6,421 nucleotides of DNA from GWF2-43-63 sp964559205 (GTDB lineage Bacteria > Bacteroidota > Bacteroidia > Bacteroidales > DTU049): assembly GCA_964559205.1 (NCBI GenBank), contig CAZLHV010000189.1, positions 1 through 6,421 on the forward strand. Reading direction: 5' to 3'. Positions 1 through 6,126 of this stretch are shown here, in pieces. The stretch's first letter is position 1. Each line of letters begins with the position of its first letter. A program made the position numbers and the translations under genes. Below the pieces are notes generated by a model that saw only the letters and a program-made list of their open reading frames with translations, had not been told where the DNA came from and searched no databases.

Positions 1-1744
1 ACGTACCATGGCTTGGGTTGGGATAAATGCTGACATTCAGCTCCTTTTCATCGATGCCGACATTGTAGTCAATCTGAATAGGCAACACAAGTGAACATCC
101 TTGTGCATCGGTAACAGTCACCGAGTAAGTGCCTGGCAGAAGACCAGAAACGGTCGCTGTGGTATCTCCATTGCTCCAAGCATAGGAATATGGTGCATAA
201 CCACCCGTAGGGGTAATCGTTGCCGAACCATCAGGGCAGGTTTGACATGTGGCGTCTACAACATTGTCACTTGCTGAAAACGAAGCGCAAGGGTCTGAAA
301 CATTGAGTCTGAGTATACTGGCGCGTGCAAATTGCCCGCCGAATGCTTCCATGTGACTCCAGTCTCCTGAAGGAATGGTTGGCCAATAAACCCATGAATG
401 ACCGCTTGTAAAAATATCGAGCGTTTGGCCAAGTTGAATGGTACTGTCAAACTCAATCATGGTCAAAGCGTAGGTTCCGGGAGGGAGCATGATGTTTCCG
501 GTTGGCGACGCCATGTTAATGGTGTAATACCGGGCCGAATCATCTATGTAAAGTAAGGTGTCGGTCGAAGCAACGATCGAATCAGGTTTTCCAGATGACA
601 TGCTCCATAAAACTGCTGCAAGCTGACGACCAGTATATCCATTGGTTACATATAACGTCACCGAAGACACGTTGGCAGGTTGTGGCAAATGGAAATCCTG
701 ACCAACATAACCCCCATTCCCTGCTCCGATGCCAACGCCACCAGCAACAACTCCATTATCGCGGGCATACACTGAATCCGTAATAACAAAACCTGCAATT
801 GCCAGCGAATCATTGATCATGTTCTGATCGCCTTCTGTCATCCATGCATGATAATGAATGGTATATGAACCGGTAGCCAAAGGAGTGAAGGGCGACGTGG
901 TGATATGGGCAGTTGCTGAAGGGGTGAGTGTTGCCGGACCAGAGGCTGTTTCGTTATATACAACGATGCCGGAGGCGTCTTTGATGATCACATCAAGACT
1001 TACATTGGTCAAATCAAGAAGTCCATTGTTACGTACTGTTGCACCTGGTATGCAAACATCATCGGCCTGAGGAAGTGGTATCAAGGTGTACTGTGATGCA
1101 GTGTCTGCTGCGTCGATGGCGATGTCGTAATTAATGACCTGCTCAACCACCACATCATCAATCAAAAGCAGAAACATGTTATTTGAAATATTGCGAAAGC
1201 CAATATATACGGTCATGCCAGAATACGCTGAAAGATCAACTTCGCGTGCAGACCATGTGGTCGTTTCGGCTGCAATGCTGAATAACAGGGTTGAAGATGA
1301 CACCATATTGCCCAGGTTTCCGGTGGTTCCAGTAGGCATTGTGGTCATAATCCGAACTTCATATCCATCAGGATAGGAAGGATCGTAGGTGACAGCATTC
1401 CATTTTAACTTGCTATTGACAGGAAGTGGCCCGATAGCAGGTGTCCACATCCAGTCATCGGCTGCGCCCACCGGTGAATACCACGAGGTACTAAAGGCGC
1501 ATGAGTCGGTTACACTGTTTGCAAAATCCTCTCGACGCTCCCATGCTGCATTAACATATGCTACCGCTGCATCAGGCGTCCGGTTATCGACATTGACCAA
1601 TGTCCATCCAGAAGGGAAAGTATATGTGCCAGCGCCACCTGCTGTGGGTCCGCCAACACCGTCAAAGTCCTCGGAGAAAATGATTTGCGCATTCAGATGT
1701 AGCGCTCCGAGAATAAAAATTAACGAAAGTAGTTTTGATTTCAT
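1..1744 (-). CDS. Secreted multidomain T9SS substrate with SprB repeat (3' end outside window)
   Basis: The frame is open from the ATG at 1744 to the left edge, giving 581 codons with no stop. Residues 1-19 form a signal peptide (Lys-rich start, hydrophobic core, NA|Q cleavage site typical of the phylum). Residues about 21-201 resemble a choice-of-anchor J / cleaved-adhesin module: they open with FSEDFDG, contain DDWMWTP near 96-102 and end with LLIDDVVVE. Residues about 205-320 look like a CARDB-type beta sandwich. Residues about 325-480 are a beta-rich domain I cannot name. Residues about 484-551 match a SprB repeat (CxxCPDGSATIT, YAWSNGDTT, GTYSVTVTDAQGC). The last residues, NVSIYPNPSHG (570-580), are the start of a type A T9SS C-terminal sorting domain, so only some tens of residues should be missing. 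The product is expected to cross the outer membrane by T9SS and be released or anchored to the cell surface. No catalytic motif is visible, so adhesion or carbohydrate binding is only a guess. It is transcribed divergently from the RRM gene. Confidence 0.9.
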   Translation of the reverse strand, partial: MKSKLLSLIFILGALHLNAQIIFSEDFDGVGGPTAGGAGTYTFPSGWTLVNVDNRTPDAAVAYVNAAWERREDFANSVTDSCAFSTSWYSPVGAADDWMWTPAIGPLPVNSKLKWNAVTYDPSYPDGYEVRIMTTMPTGTTGNLGNMVSSSTLLFSIAAETTTWSAREVDLSAYSGMTVYIGFRNISNNMFLLLIDDVVVEQVINYDIAIDAADTASQYTLIPLPQADDVCIPGATVRNNGLLDLTNVSLDVIIKDASGIVVYNETASGPATLTPSATAHITTSPFTPLATGSYTIHYHAWMTEGDQNMINDSLAIAGFVITDSVYARDNGVVAGGVGIGAGNGGYVGQDFHLPQPANVSSVTLYVTNGYTGRQLAAVLWSMSSGKPDSIVASTDTLLYIDDSARYYTINMASPTGNIMLPPGTYALTMIEFDSTIQLGQTLDIFTSGHSWVYWPTIPSGDWSHMEAFGGQFARASILRLNVSDPCASFSASDNVVDATCQTCPDGSATITPTGGYAPYSYAWSNGDTTATVSGLLPGTYSVTVTDAQGCSLVLPIQIDYNVGIDEKELNVSIYPNPSHGT

Positions 1745-1763
1745 AGGTACAGTTTTGATAATA

Positions 1764-1771
1764 CAAAATTA
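1764..1771 (-). promoter_or_regulatory. Candidate -7 box for the T9SS substrate gene
   Basis: Read on the minus strand, 1771-1764 is TAATTTTG, an exact match to the Bacteroidota -7 consensus TAnnTTTG. It would place transcription start only about 13-15 nt before the ATG at 1744. No convincing TTTG lies about 19 nt upstream, so support is the -7 box alone. Confidence 0.35.
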
Positions 1772-1804
1772 GCAATCAATCTCCCGCTTATGGTTATTTA
1801 TTTG

Positions 1805-1834
1805 CAAAATCATTGAAAAATGGGATATAACAAA
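1805..1834 (-). promoter_or_regulatory. Alternative promoter for the T9SS substrate gene
   Basis: On the minus strand TTTG (1834-1831) is followed after 18 nt by TGATTTTG (1812-1805). This is one mismatch from the -33 TTTG / -7 TAnnTTTG arrangement and has near-normal spacing. It would give a leader of about 55 nt. It competes with the perfect -7 box at 1764-1771, which lacks a -33 element. Confidence 0.3.
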
Positions 1835-1936
1835 GTCAAATCATTGATTACATGATATTTGCGAAAATTGATAAATATCAGGCCAATTTCAAATTGTTCA
1901 AAAAAAATAAAATCTCGCATTGTCATCAATGTTCAC

Positions 1937-1944
1937 TATCTTTG
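1937..1944 (+). promoter_or_regulatory. -7 promoter element of the RRM protein gene
   Basis: TATCTTTG is an exact match to the Bacteroidota -7 consensus TAnnTTTG. Transcription would start near 1950, leaving a leader of about 90 nt before the ATG at 2041. The -33 element is poor: the nearest TTG (1920-1922) is only 14 nt away instead of about 19. Confidence 0.5.
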
Positions 1945-1987
1945 CAGCCGGTTGAGAGTTATCATTGCAATTCTTATTGACATCCAA

Positions 1988-2038
1988 TCTGGTTTGTTTT
2001 CATTGCTTTCAATCCTAAACATCATTTACAAAACCAGA
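1988..2038 (+). promoter_or_regulatory. Leader inverted repeat next to the RRM start codon
   Basis: TCTGGTTT (1988-1995) and AAACCAGA (2031-2038) are perfect 8-nt reverse complements separated by 35 nt. The right arm ends two bases before the ATG at 2041. In the mRNA this pairing would fold the long leader back onto the ribosome landing region. No Shine-Dalgarno sequence is present, so masking of the A-rich start region could matter. The pairing is seen in the sequence; a regulatory role, for example temperature-dependent, is inference. Confidence 0.35.
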
Positions 2039-2040
2039 AA

Positions 2041-2346
2041 ATGAACATTTACATTTCAAACCTGAGTTATCGTCTGAAAGACGAGGACTTAAGAACTCTT
2101 TTTGAAGAGTATGGCGAAGTTTCTTCTGCCAAAATTATTATGGACAACATGACCGGCCGCTCTCGTGGATTCGGATTTGTGGAAATGTCAGACAACGAAG
2201 CTGCCACAAAAGCCATCCGCGAACTTAACGAAGCGGAATACGACGGCAAAGTGATACGCGTCAACGAAGCACGTCCACGTGAAGATCGTCCAAAAAGCAA
2301 CTCCGGCGACAACCGCGGTGGCGGATTCAGACAAAAACGCTGGTAA
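2041..2346 (+). CDS. RRM-domain RNA-binding protein
   Basis: This is a 101-residue protein made almost entirely of one RNA recognition motif. RNP2 is IYISNL (residues 3-8) and RNP1 is RGFGFVEM (42-49). The aromatic residues Y4, F44 and F46 sit at positions that stack on RNA bases. The beta-alpha-beta-beta-alpha-beta pattern ends near residue 77. A short basic, Gly/Arg-rich tail (about 78-101, with RGGGFRQKRW at the end) is typical of small bacterial RRM proteins of cyanobacteria and Bacteroidota, which bind single-stranded RNA and are thought to act as post-transcriptional regulators or chaperones. The ATG at 2041 places RNP2 right at the N terminus, as in the family. The gene is monocistronic: it has its own -7 box and about 90-nt leader upstream and an intrinsic terminator 21 nt after the stop. 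It is convergent with the Hdr-like operon. Family assignment is secure; the RNA targets are unknown. Confidence 0.96.
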   Translation: MNIYISNLSYRLKDEDLRTLFEEYGEVSSAKIIMDNMTGRSRGFGFVEMSDNEAATKAIRELNEAEYDGKVIRVNEARPREDRPKSNSGDNRGGGFRQKRW

Positions 2347-2367
2347 ATAAACTTGCAAGAGTCTATA

Positions 2368-2399
2368 AATCACAATCCTGAAGGGTTGTGATTTTTTTT
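2368..2399 (+). terminator. Intrinsic terminator of the RRM gene
   Basis: An 11-bp stem pairs AATCACAATCC (2368-2378) with GGGTTGTGATT (2383-2393), with one G-U pair and a TGAA loop. It is followed directly by an unbroken T run to 2399. It lies 21 nt after the TAA stop and is a textbook Rho-independent terminator on the plus strand. Confidence 0.9.
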
Positions 2400-2452
2400 A
2401 TTGAATGATTCATGACTTTGAGTTGAATAAAAAGCCGTGGTTGAAGTATCCG

Positions 2453-2486
2453 AATCGAAGTTGAAAGCTTGTTTCTAACTTCGATT
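2453..2486. repeat. Perfect 10-bp inverted repeat, extendable to a 14-bp stem
   Basis: AATCGAAGTT (2453-2462) and AACTTCGATT (2477-2486) are exact reverse complements. GAAA (2463-2466) can also pair with TTTC (2472-2475) if T2476 bulges, leaving a GCTTG loop. Only TTTTA follows on the plus strand, so it is at best a weak second terminator. Other readings are a structured RNA element or part of a dispersed repeat. Confidence 0.6.
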
Positions 2487-2550
2487 TTATGCTTCAAAAC
2501 AGACACACCGAAGGTTGAGGCTGTATAGTGCAGGGCTTCTAAAAGACAAT

Positions 2551-2600
2551 TTTTCAGCGTTTCTCTGCGCAAAACTCGATGCTGTCTGCGGTTGGTAAAA
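2551..2600. repeat. Degenerate intergenic repeat of the CTCTGCG / CTGCGGTT type
   Basis: CAGCGTTTCTCTGCG (2555-2569) is followed by AAAACTC and then by GTCTGCGGTTGGTAAAA (2584-2600). From memory, the pattern 'AGCG..CTCTGCG..AAACTC..GCG..CTGCGGTTAAA' recurs as short quasi-tandem copies between genes in many Bacteroidota genomes. Within this window the evidence is only the two imperfect half-units sharing TCTGCG, so the assignment is tentative. Confidence 0.35.
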
Positions 2601-2679
2601 AATTAAAATCCAAGCTAAAATAAGAAATAACAAAATTTAGACAGTTACTGAGCGTAAATGAATTAATATTACTTATTTG

Positions 2680-2698
2680 TGTGAATCTTTTATTCACA
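2680..2698. repeat. Short inverted repeat with 5-nt loop
   Basis: TGTGAAT (2680-2686) and ATTCACA (2692-2698) pair perfectly around the loop CTTTT. It sits in very AT-rich DNA just upstream of the winged-helix remnant. It could be an operator or a weak hairpin; no function can be read from it. Confidence 0.45.
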
Positions 2699-2731
2699 TT
2701 ATTCAATAATATATACGCTTAATATATTGTC

Positions 2732-2764
2732 CTTCAACTATATATATTTGTAATTTAGTTGAAG
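2732..2764. repeat. Perfect 9-bp inverted repeat around a promoter-like box
   Basis: CTTCAACTA (2732-2740) and TAGTTGAAG (2756-2764) are exact reverse complements around a 15-nt AT-rich spacer. The spacer contains TATATTTG (2743-2750), a match to the TAnnTTTG -7 box on the plus strand. The right arm overlaps the first recognisable codons of the winged-helix remnant. The layout resembles an operator placed over a promoter, but no intact gene follows. Confidence 0.45.
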
Positions 2765-2877
2765 AAATACCAACAGATGGTCGTTCCATAAAATACAATC
2801 TGAAGGATGATAAGCCTGCAAGTGAAATTATTTATTTGATCTCACAATCAAATGAAGTCTTTCAAGCTGCCTGTTAA
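2755..2877 (+). pseudogene. Remnant of a winged-helix (ArsR-like?) regulator, C-terminal end only
   Basis: In the frame of 2755-2877 the translation begins LVEEIPTDGRSIKYNL and ends SNEVFQAAC before a TAA at 2875. The opening reads like the recognition-helix end and beta-wing of a winged helix-turn-helix protein (hydrophobic-VEE, then GR-x-IKY-x-L), and the rest like a short C-terminal helix. The frame stays open back only to a TAA at 2707. Those upstream codons, made of A/T-rich sequence, do not resemble a helix-turn-helix, and there is no ATG in frame. The piece is therefore best read as the 3' end of a decayed or deleted regulator gene, about 40 codons. The family call rests on this short motif alone and could equally be another winged-helix group. 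Confidence 0.4.
2834..2853. repeat. Inverted repeat downstream of the Hdr-like operon
   Basis: ATTTGAT (2834-2840) pairs with ATCAAAT (2847-2853) around CTCACA. On the plus strand the stem extends to 10 bp with one wobble. On the minus strand it lies about 43 nt after the stop of the last operon gene, but only TAAATAATTT follows, so it is at most a weak terminator. It also lies inside the winged-helix remnant and may simply be chance. Confidence 0.3.
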
Positions 2878-2895
2878 TGAAACAATTAATCAGTT

Positions 2896-4743
2896 CTACT
2901 TTTTCAGAAACAATACTTCCTGATGTGATACGTCATGATCGCCTGACTCGGATTTCTTTTTGAGCAAAGCATTGGCGACCACTTCGGCAATGTCGAGTAC
3001 CTTATTGCCGGCATGAGGCGCAAGGGTCTTTTTGCATAGCGGGCAAGCTGTAACAATGCAATCGGGCTGATTTTCGTTTAGCGTTTCTACCGCTGCCCTT
3101 GCCATATTGTTTCTCGATTCATACGAAACCTTCAGATTGGAAATGCTTCCACCACAACACAGGGCCTTTTCGTTCTGCTGCGAACACTGTGTTAAACTGC
3201 CATATTGAGAGAGCACATTTCGGGGGGCTTCATACACGCCGCTTCCCCGCCCCAGCTCGCAGGGATCATGATAAACAAGCTTATCACCTGATGCATCTGT
3301 TGTAAGGCGCTTACCTTCAAGCAAAATGCTGATCAACTCGGCATGATGCATCACGTGCATTTTGAGATGATAATCCTCTTTGAATGTCTTGTAGCAAATA
3401 GGACATGAGGTTACCAGAATCATCGATTTCTTCGAACGGATCAACTCCGTGTTCTTTTGCTGCAATTGCAAAGCGGCTTCGTTCATTCCTGCCTGACGCA
3501 GCGGGCGTCCGCAGCAAATGCTTCCATCGCGGTCAATAAATTCGTAGCTGACGCCAGCTTCTTTAAAAATGGTTTTCATGGCTCGTGGAATGGAAGGCGT
3601 CAGGTGTGACATGCATCCGGCAAAATACAAAACATTCACTTCGTTTTGAGCGATTGCCTGTGCCGGGGCCGGCAAATAGTCGTAATTGAACGAGGCTGCC
3701 TCGTTGGCCAGTCCGCGGGTTATTTTCCGCATATTTGTGACATCGATTCCAACCGGACAATATACATTGCAACGGCCACACATCAGACAATTGAGGTATT
3801 TCTGTTCAAAATTGAATTTATATCGTACGCTTTGAATGAAATAGGCTGGCTGCACATCAGAAATACCAGCATCAGCACTTAATTGACACTTATCGATACA
3901 TATTCCGCAACGACTGCAGGCATTGATTTCGAATCGGGTATATCCCTGTAAATTAGTAGCAGGTTTCAGTCCCAGATTTCGAAAAAGGATCACAAAGGGC
4001 TCGGTTAAAATGTGCATATAGCGCGAAAAAGGCATGGATACCATGAATACAGCCAGCACTGCGGAATATGCCCACCACGAAGGATACTCAAGTGTTTGGG
4101 TAGGCAGAACCGAAGCTAGTGCATCGCCCAGAGGCTGAGTCATGAAGCCGCCATTCTGATGATTGGCTGCATTGAACGATTCGGCCAGAAGCCTTGCGGG
4201 GAAAATGAGCCATAATGAATACAAAGCCAGCCGATCAAAAGGCATGAGTCTGGTGGTTTTTTTCATGCCCATCAGACGCGAATAAAATCTTTTTACCACG
4301 GCAATCAGCACAGCCACAAGCACCACCAGCAGTAAAAAATCCATCATGAATGTGAAAAACTCCGTGTATTGATGACCGTGCTTGTCAGGTTCGAAAAAGT
4401 TAAAGAAAATCGGATCCCACGGCATGTTGAAAACATCTTTCTGCCCATATTTTGACTCAACTGATCCCACAACAATCAGCAAAAACCAGCCAAAGGCAAG
4501 ACTCATGTGCATGTAGCCAAGTACCGGATTGATTTTGAATATCTTACGATGAATCAGGCACTCTAACACCGATTCCTTTATTGCTTTGAAGGTGCGGAAT
4601 GTGAAAATATTCCTGAACATCATGCGTCGGTCTGAAACCGGAATTTGCTCGAGCCACACAAAATACTTCCAGATGAGCACAATGCCCATGATGAGGATGC
4701 CAAAAAAGAAAGGCAGCACAAAAGGATCAAAATTAACGTCCAT
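2896..4743 (-). CDS. Membrane HdrD-like protein: cytochrome-b-like domain fused to 4Fe-4S and two CCG domains
   Basis: This 615-residue protein joins an HdrE/NarI-like membrane domain to an HdrD-like domain. Hydrophobic segments lie near residues 8-30, 73-94, 131-152, 172-188 and 222-240. H79 (GYMHMSLAFGW) and H244 (RYMHILTEPF) are the best candidate haem ligands. Two 4Fe-4S motifs follow: C276-C279-C282-C286 and C319-C322-C325-C329. Two complete CCG motifs follow these: C377, C410-C411, C447-C450 and C495, C529-C530, C567-C570, both with the usual CX(32-36)CCX(35-36)CXXC spacing. In the HdrD family CCG motifs hold noncubane Fe-S clusters that reduce disulfides. The likely role is electron exchange between (mena)quinone and a thiol/disulfide or Fe-S partner at the inner membrane. 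It is the last gene of the operon; its ATG overlaps the HdrC-like gene by 11 nt, indicating translational coupling. The substrate is unknown. Confidence 0.92.
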   Translation of the reverse strand: MDVNFDPFVLPFFFGILIMGIVLIWKYFVWLEQIPVSDRRMMFRNIFTFRTFKAIKESVLECLIHRKIFKINPVLGYMHMSLAFGWFLLIVVGSVESKYGQKDVFNMPWDPIFFNFFEPDKHGHQYTEFFTFMMDFLLLVVLVAVLIAVVKRFYSRLMGMKKTTRLMPFDRLALYSLWLIFPARLLAESFNAANHQNGGFMTQPLGDALASVLPTQTLEYPSWWAYSAVLAVFMVSMPFSRYMHILTEPFVILFRNLGLKPATNLQGYTRFEINACSRCGICIDKCQLSADAGISDVQPAYFIQSVRYKFNFEQKYLNCLMCGRCNVYCPVGIDVTNMRKITRGLANEAASFNYDYLPAPAQAIAQNEVNVLYFAGCMSHLTPSIPRAMKTIFKEAGVSYEFIDRDGSICCGRPLRQAGMNEAALQLQQKNTELIRSKKSMILVTSCPICYKTFKEDYHLKMHVMHHAELISILLEGKRLTTDASGDKLVYHDPCELGRGSGVYEAPRNVLSQYGSLTQCSQQNEKALCCGGSISNLKVSYESRNNMARAAVETLNENQPDCIVTACPLCKKTLAPHAGNKVLDIAEVVANALLKKKSESGDHDVSHQEVLFLKK

Positions 4744-5065
4744 CGAAGTGCTTCTTTAAGTGAAACAAAATATGGCGGGTATTCACATTACGCGGACAAA
4801 CCAGCGTGCATTTTCCACACATCATGCACCTTGAAATTTCCTTTTCAATCTCATCGTTCAGACCCCGTCTGAGCGAGACCGACAATCGTCGAAAACTGAA
4901 CGAAGTAAACTGACCGGCAGAACATGTGGCAGCACAACTTCCGCAAAAAATACAAACATTCAGGCTGGGTTCTGACATCAGAATCTTTTTGAATAGCTGC
5001 TGATCGGCAGTATCCATGTTGATCTGCTGAGACTTATTGATGCTGAATCCAAATTCAGGGCACAT
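4733..5065 (-). CDS. HdrC-like 4Fe-4S dicluster electron-transfer protein
   Basis: This 110-residue soluble protein has two 4Fe-4S binding motifs: C38-C41-C44-C48 (VCIFCGSCAATC) and C80-C83-C86-C90 (CMMCGKCTLVCP). Between them is the basic helical linker typical of HdrC, with RRGL at residues 66-69. HdrC subunits carry electrons from HdrA to the CCG catalytic subunit HdrB. No membrane segment is present, unlike QmoC, where the HdrC part is fused to a cytochrome-b-like domain. The ATG at 5065 lies 20 nt after the HdrA-like stop. An in-frame ATG at residue 17 is an alternative that keeps both clusters. The 3' end overlaps the start of the HdrD-like gene by 11 nt. Confidence 0.9.
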   Translation of the reverse strand: MCPEFGFSINKSQQINMDTADQQLFKKILMSEPSLNVCIFCGSCAATCSAGQFTSFSFRRLSVSLRRGLNDEIEKEISRCMMCGKCTLVCPRNVNTRHILFHLKKHFDGR

Positions 5066-5085
5066 AATGATAAATTACTTGAGTA

Positions 5086-6126
5086 CTACCGTTGTTCTGC
5101 CTTACTCCCGTTAAGATAACCTGCCACCCGCAGAGCGGTACTTCGGGCATCGAGTATGCTGTTTGTTATGGTACGCGGTGCCGAACAGGTTCCTGCCAGA
5201 AAAACGCCCGGAACCGATGTCATTCCTGTGCCGGTATGCTCGTCGGAACTATGCAGAAACCTATTGTCATTAAAAGTGAGGCCAAACAATTCACCCATTT
5301 TTCGTGTGCCTGCCGAAGGTTTAAACCCAACCAGCAACACCAGTAAATCGACCGACATTTTTAAAGGTCGGTTGGTCAAGGTGTCTTCAACTTTAACCAC
5401 AACACTTCCGTCAGCATTTTCCGAAGCCTCGCTCAAACGGCCGCGAATAAACTGAACACCATGTTTTTCCTGTGCCTCCTTATACAATTCTTCGAAATGC
5501 ATCCCAAACATGCGCAAGTCCATATAGAAACAAAACACTTCGGCATCAGGAAGCTCTTGTTTAAGCTCAATGGCCTGCTTGACGCCGGTAACACAACAAA
5601 CCTTACTGCAGTAAATATTTCCTGCTTTTTCGTCGCGCGAGCCCACGCAATGCACAATGCCTATTTTCTTAACCGGCTGACCATCATGACGCGTGATGGA
5701 TTTGTGCTCTCTGAAAAGTTGTTCCAGATCCTTGCTCGTAATCACATTGTCGTAAATGCCATAACCGTACTCTTCCTTTCGGCGTGCATCAAACACATCG
5801 AAACCCGTGGCAATCACAACAGCATCGGCATCGAGCAGCTCACCCCCCGACGTAAGCAGCCGCATCGGTTTCGAAAGTCTTTCCACTTTGTCAATTTCCT
5901 GATTCAGCATCACCTTTACCCCGGCAAGTTCATTTCCTTTTTCAAGATATGATTTCACTTCCATTCCTAGTCTCATGCTGGGAAACAAACGATCCCAATG
6001 ATTCAGTTTGCCTCCTGTGTGGGCTTCCTTTTCAATCAAACTGACATCGAAACCAAGTTCGGCAAGATAGGTTGCCGATTCCATTCCTGCGGGTCCACCG
6101 CCAATAACCACAACTTTTTTACCCAT
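5086..6126 (-). CDS. HdrA-like FAD/Fe-S electron-transfer subunit
   Basis: This is a 346-residue flavoprotein. The N terminus has the dinucleotide-binding motif GGGPAG (residues 9-14) ending in the acidic strand residue E32. ATGFD (106-110) is the second FAD-contact motif. The signature of HdrA is present: HCVGSRDE then YCSKVCC, giving C160-X12-C173-X3-C177-C178, the unusual cluster site next to FAD. The C-terminal GVFLAGTCSAPRTI (307-320) closes the FAD domain. Compared with full HdrA of methanogens it lacks the N-terminal domain and the inserted and C-terminal ferredoxin domains, and so looks more like compact QmoA/HdrA relatives. It should pass electrons between a donor and the HdrC-like protein. 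The start is taken as the ATG at 6126-6124, which shares one base with the HdrB-like stop (TGATG); TTG codons just upstream are less likely. FAD bifurcation cannot be judged from sequence. Confidence 0.92.
   Translation of the reverse strand: MGKKVVVIGGGPAGMESATYLAELGFDVSLIEKEAHTGGKLNHWDRLFPSMRLGMEVKSYLEKGNELAGVKVMLNQEIDKVERLSKPMRLLTSGGELLDADAVVIATGFDVFDARRKEEYGYGIYDNVITSKDLEQLFREHKSITRHDGQPVKKIGIVHCVGSRDEKAGNIYCSKVCCVTGVKQAIELKQELPDAEVFCFYMDLRMFGMHFEELYKEAQEKHGVQFIRGRLSEASENADGSVVVKVEDTLTNRPLKMSVDLLVLLVGFKPSAGTRKMGELFGLTFNDNRFLHSSDEHTGTGMTSVPGVFLAGTCSAPRTITNSILDARSTALRVAGYLNGSKAEQR

Larger units (their letters stand above)
2400..2895. other. AT-rich intergenic region between convergent transcription units
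   Basis: This stretch of about 500 bases between the RRM terminator and the end of the Hdr-like operon has no intact gene. It contains a long dyad (2453-2486), a repeat-like CTGCG-rich segment (2551-2600), smaller dyads (2680-2698, 2732-2764, 2834-2853) and a probable winged-helix gene remnant (2755-2877). The rest, about 2600-2680, is low-complexity A/T-rich sequence in which I see nothing. No strong T-run terminator for the minus-strand operon was found here. Confidence 0.7.

Noticed and set aside
1389..1772. Plus-strand reading frame of 127 codons
   Set aside because: It lies antisense to the start of the T9SS substrate gene, and its translation shows no domain. The minus-strand frame has a signal peptide and known domains over the same bases.
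1859..2044. Plus-strand frame of 61 codons ending at the RRM start (ATGA overlap)
   Set aside because: It needs a TTG start, runs through the RRM promoter box and leader, and has an A/T-driven composition of I, K, L and S with no motif.
2363..2572. Minus-strand frame of 69 codons in the intergenic region
   Set aside because: It uses a TTG start, covers the long dyad and repeat-like segment, and ends inside the RRM terminator. This fits a chance frame over a non-coding repeat.
2600..2760. Insertion sequence or transposon ends
   Set aside because: Several dyads are present, but there is no transposase fragment, target duplication or matching terminal pair around a common segment.
2834..2895. 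Strong intrinsic terminator for the Hdr-like operon
   Set aside because: The dyad at 2834-2853 and a 5-bp pairing at 2874-2889 lack a following T run on the minus strand, so neither is convincing.
5461..5952. Plus-strand frame of 163 codons
   Set aside because: It is fully antisense to the HdrA-like gene, whose FAD and cysteine motifs make the minus strand the coding one.
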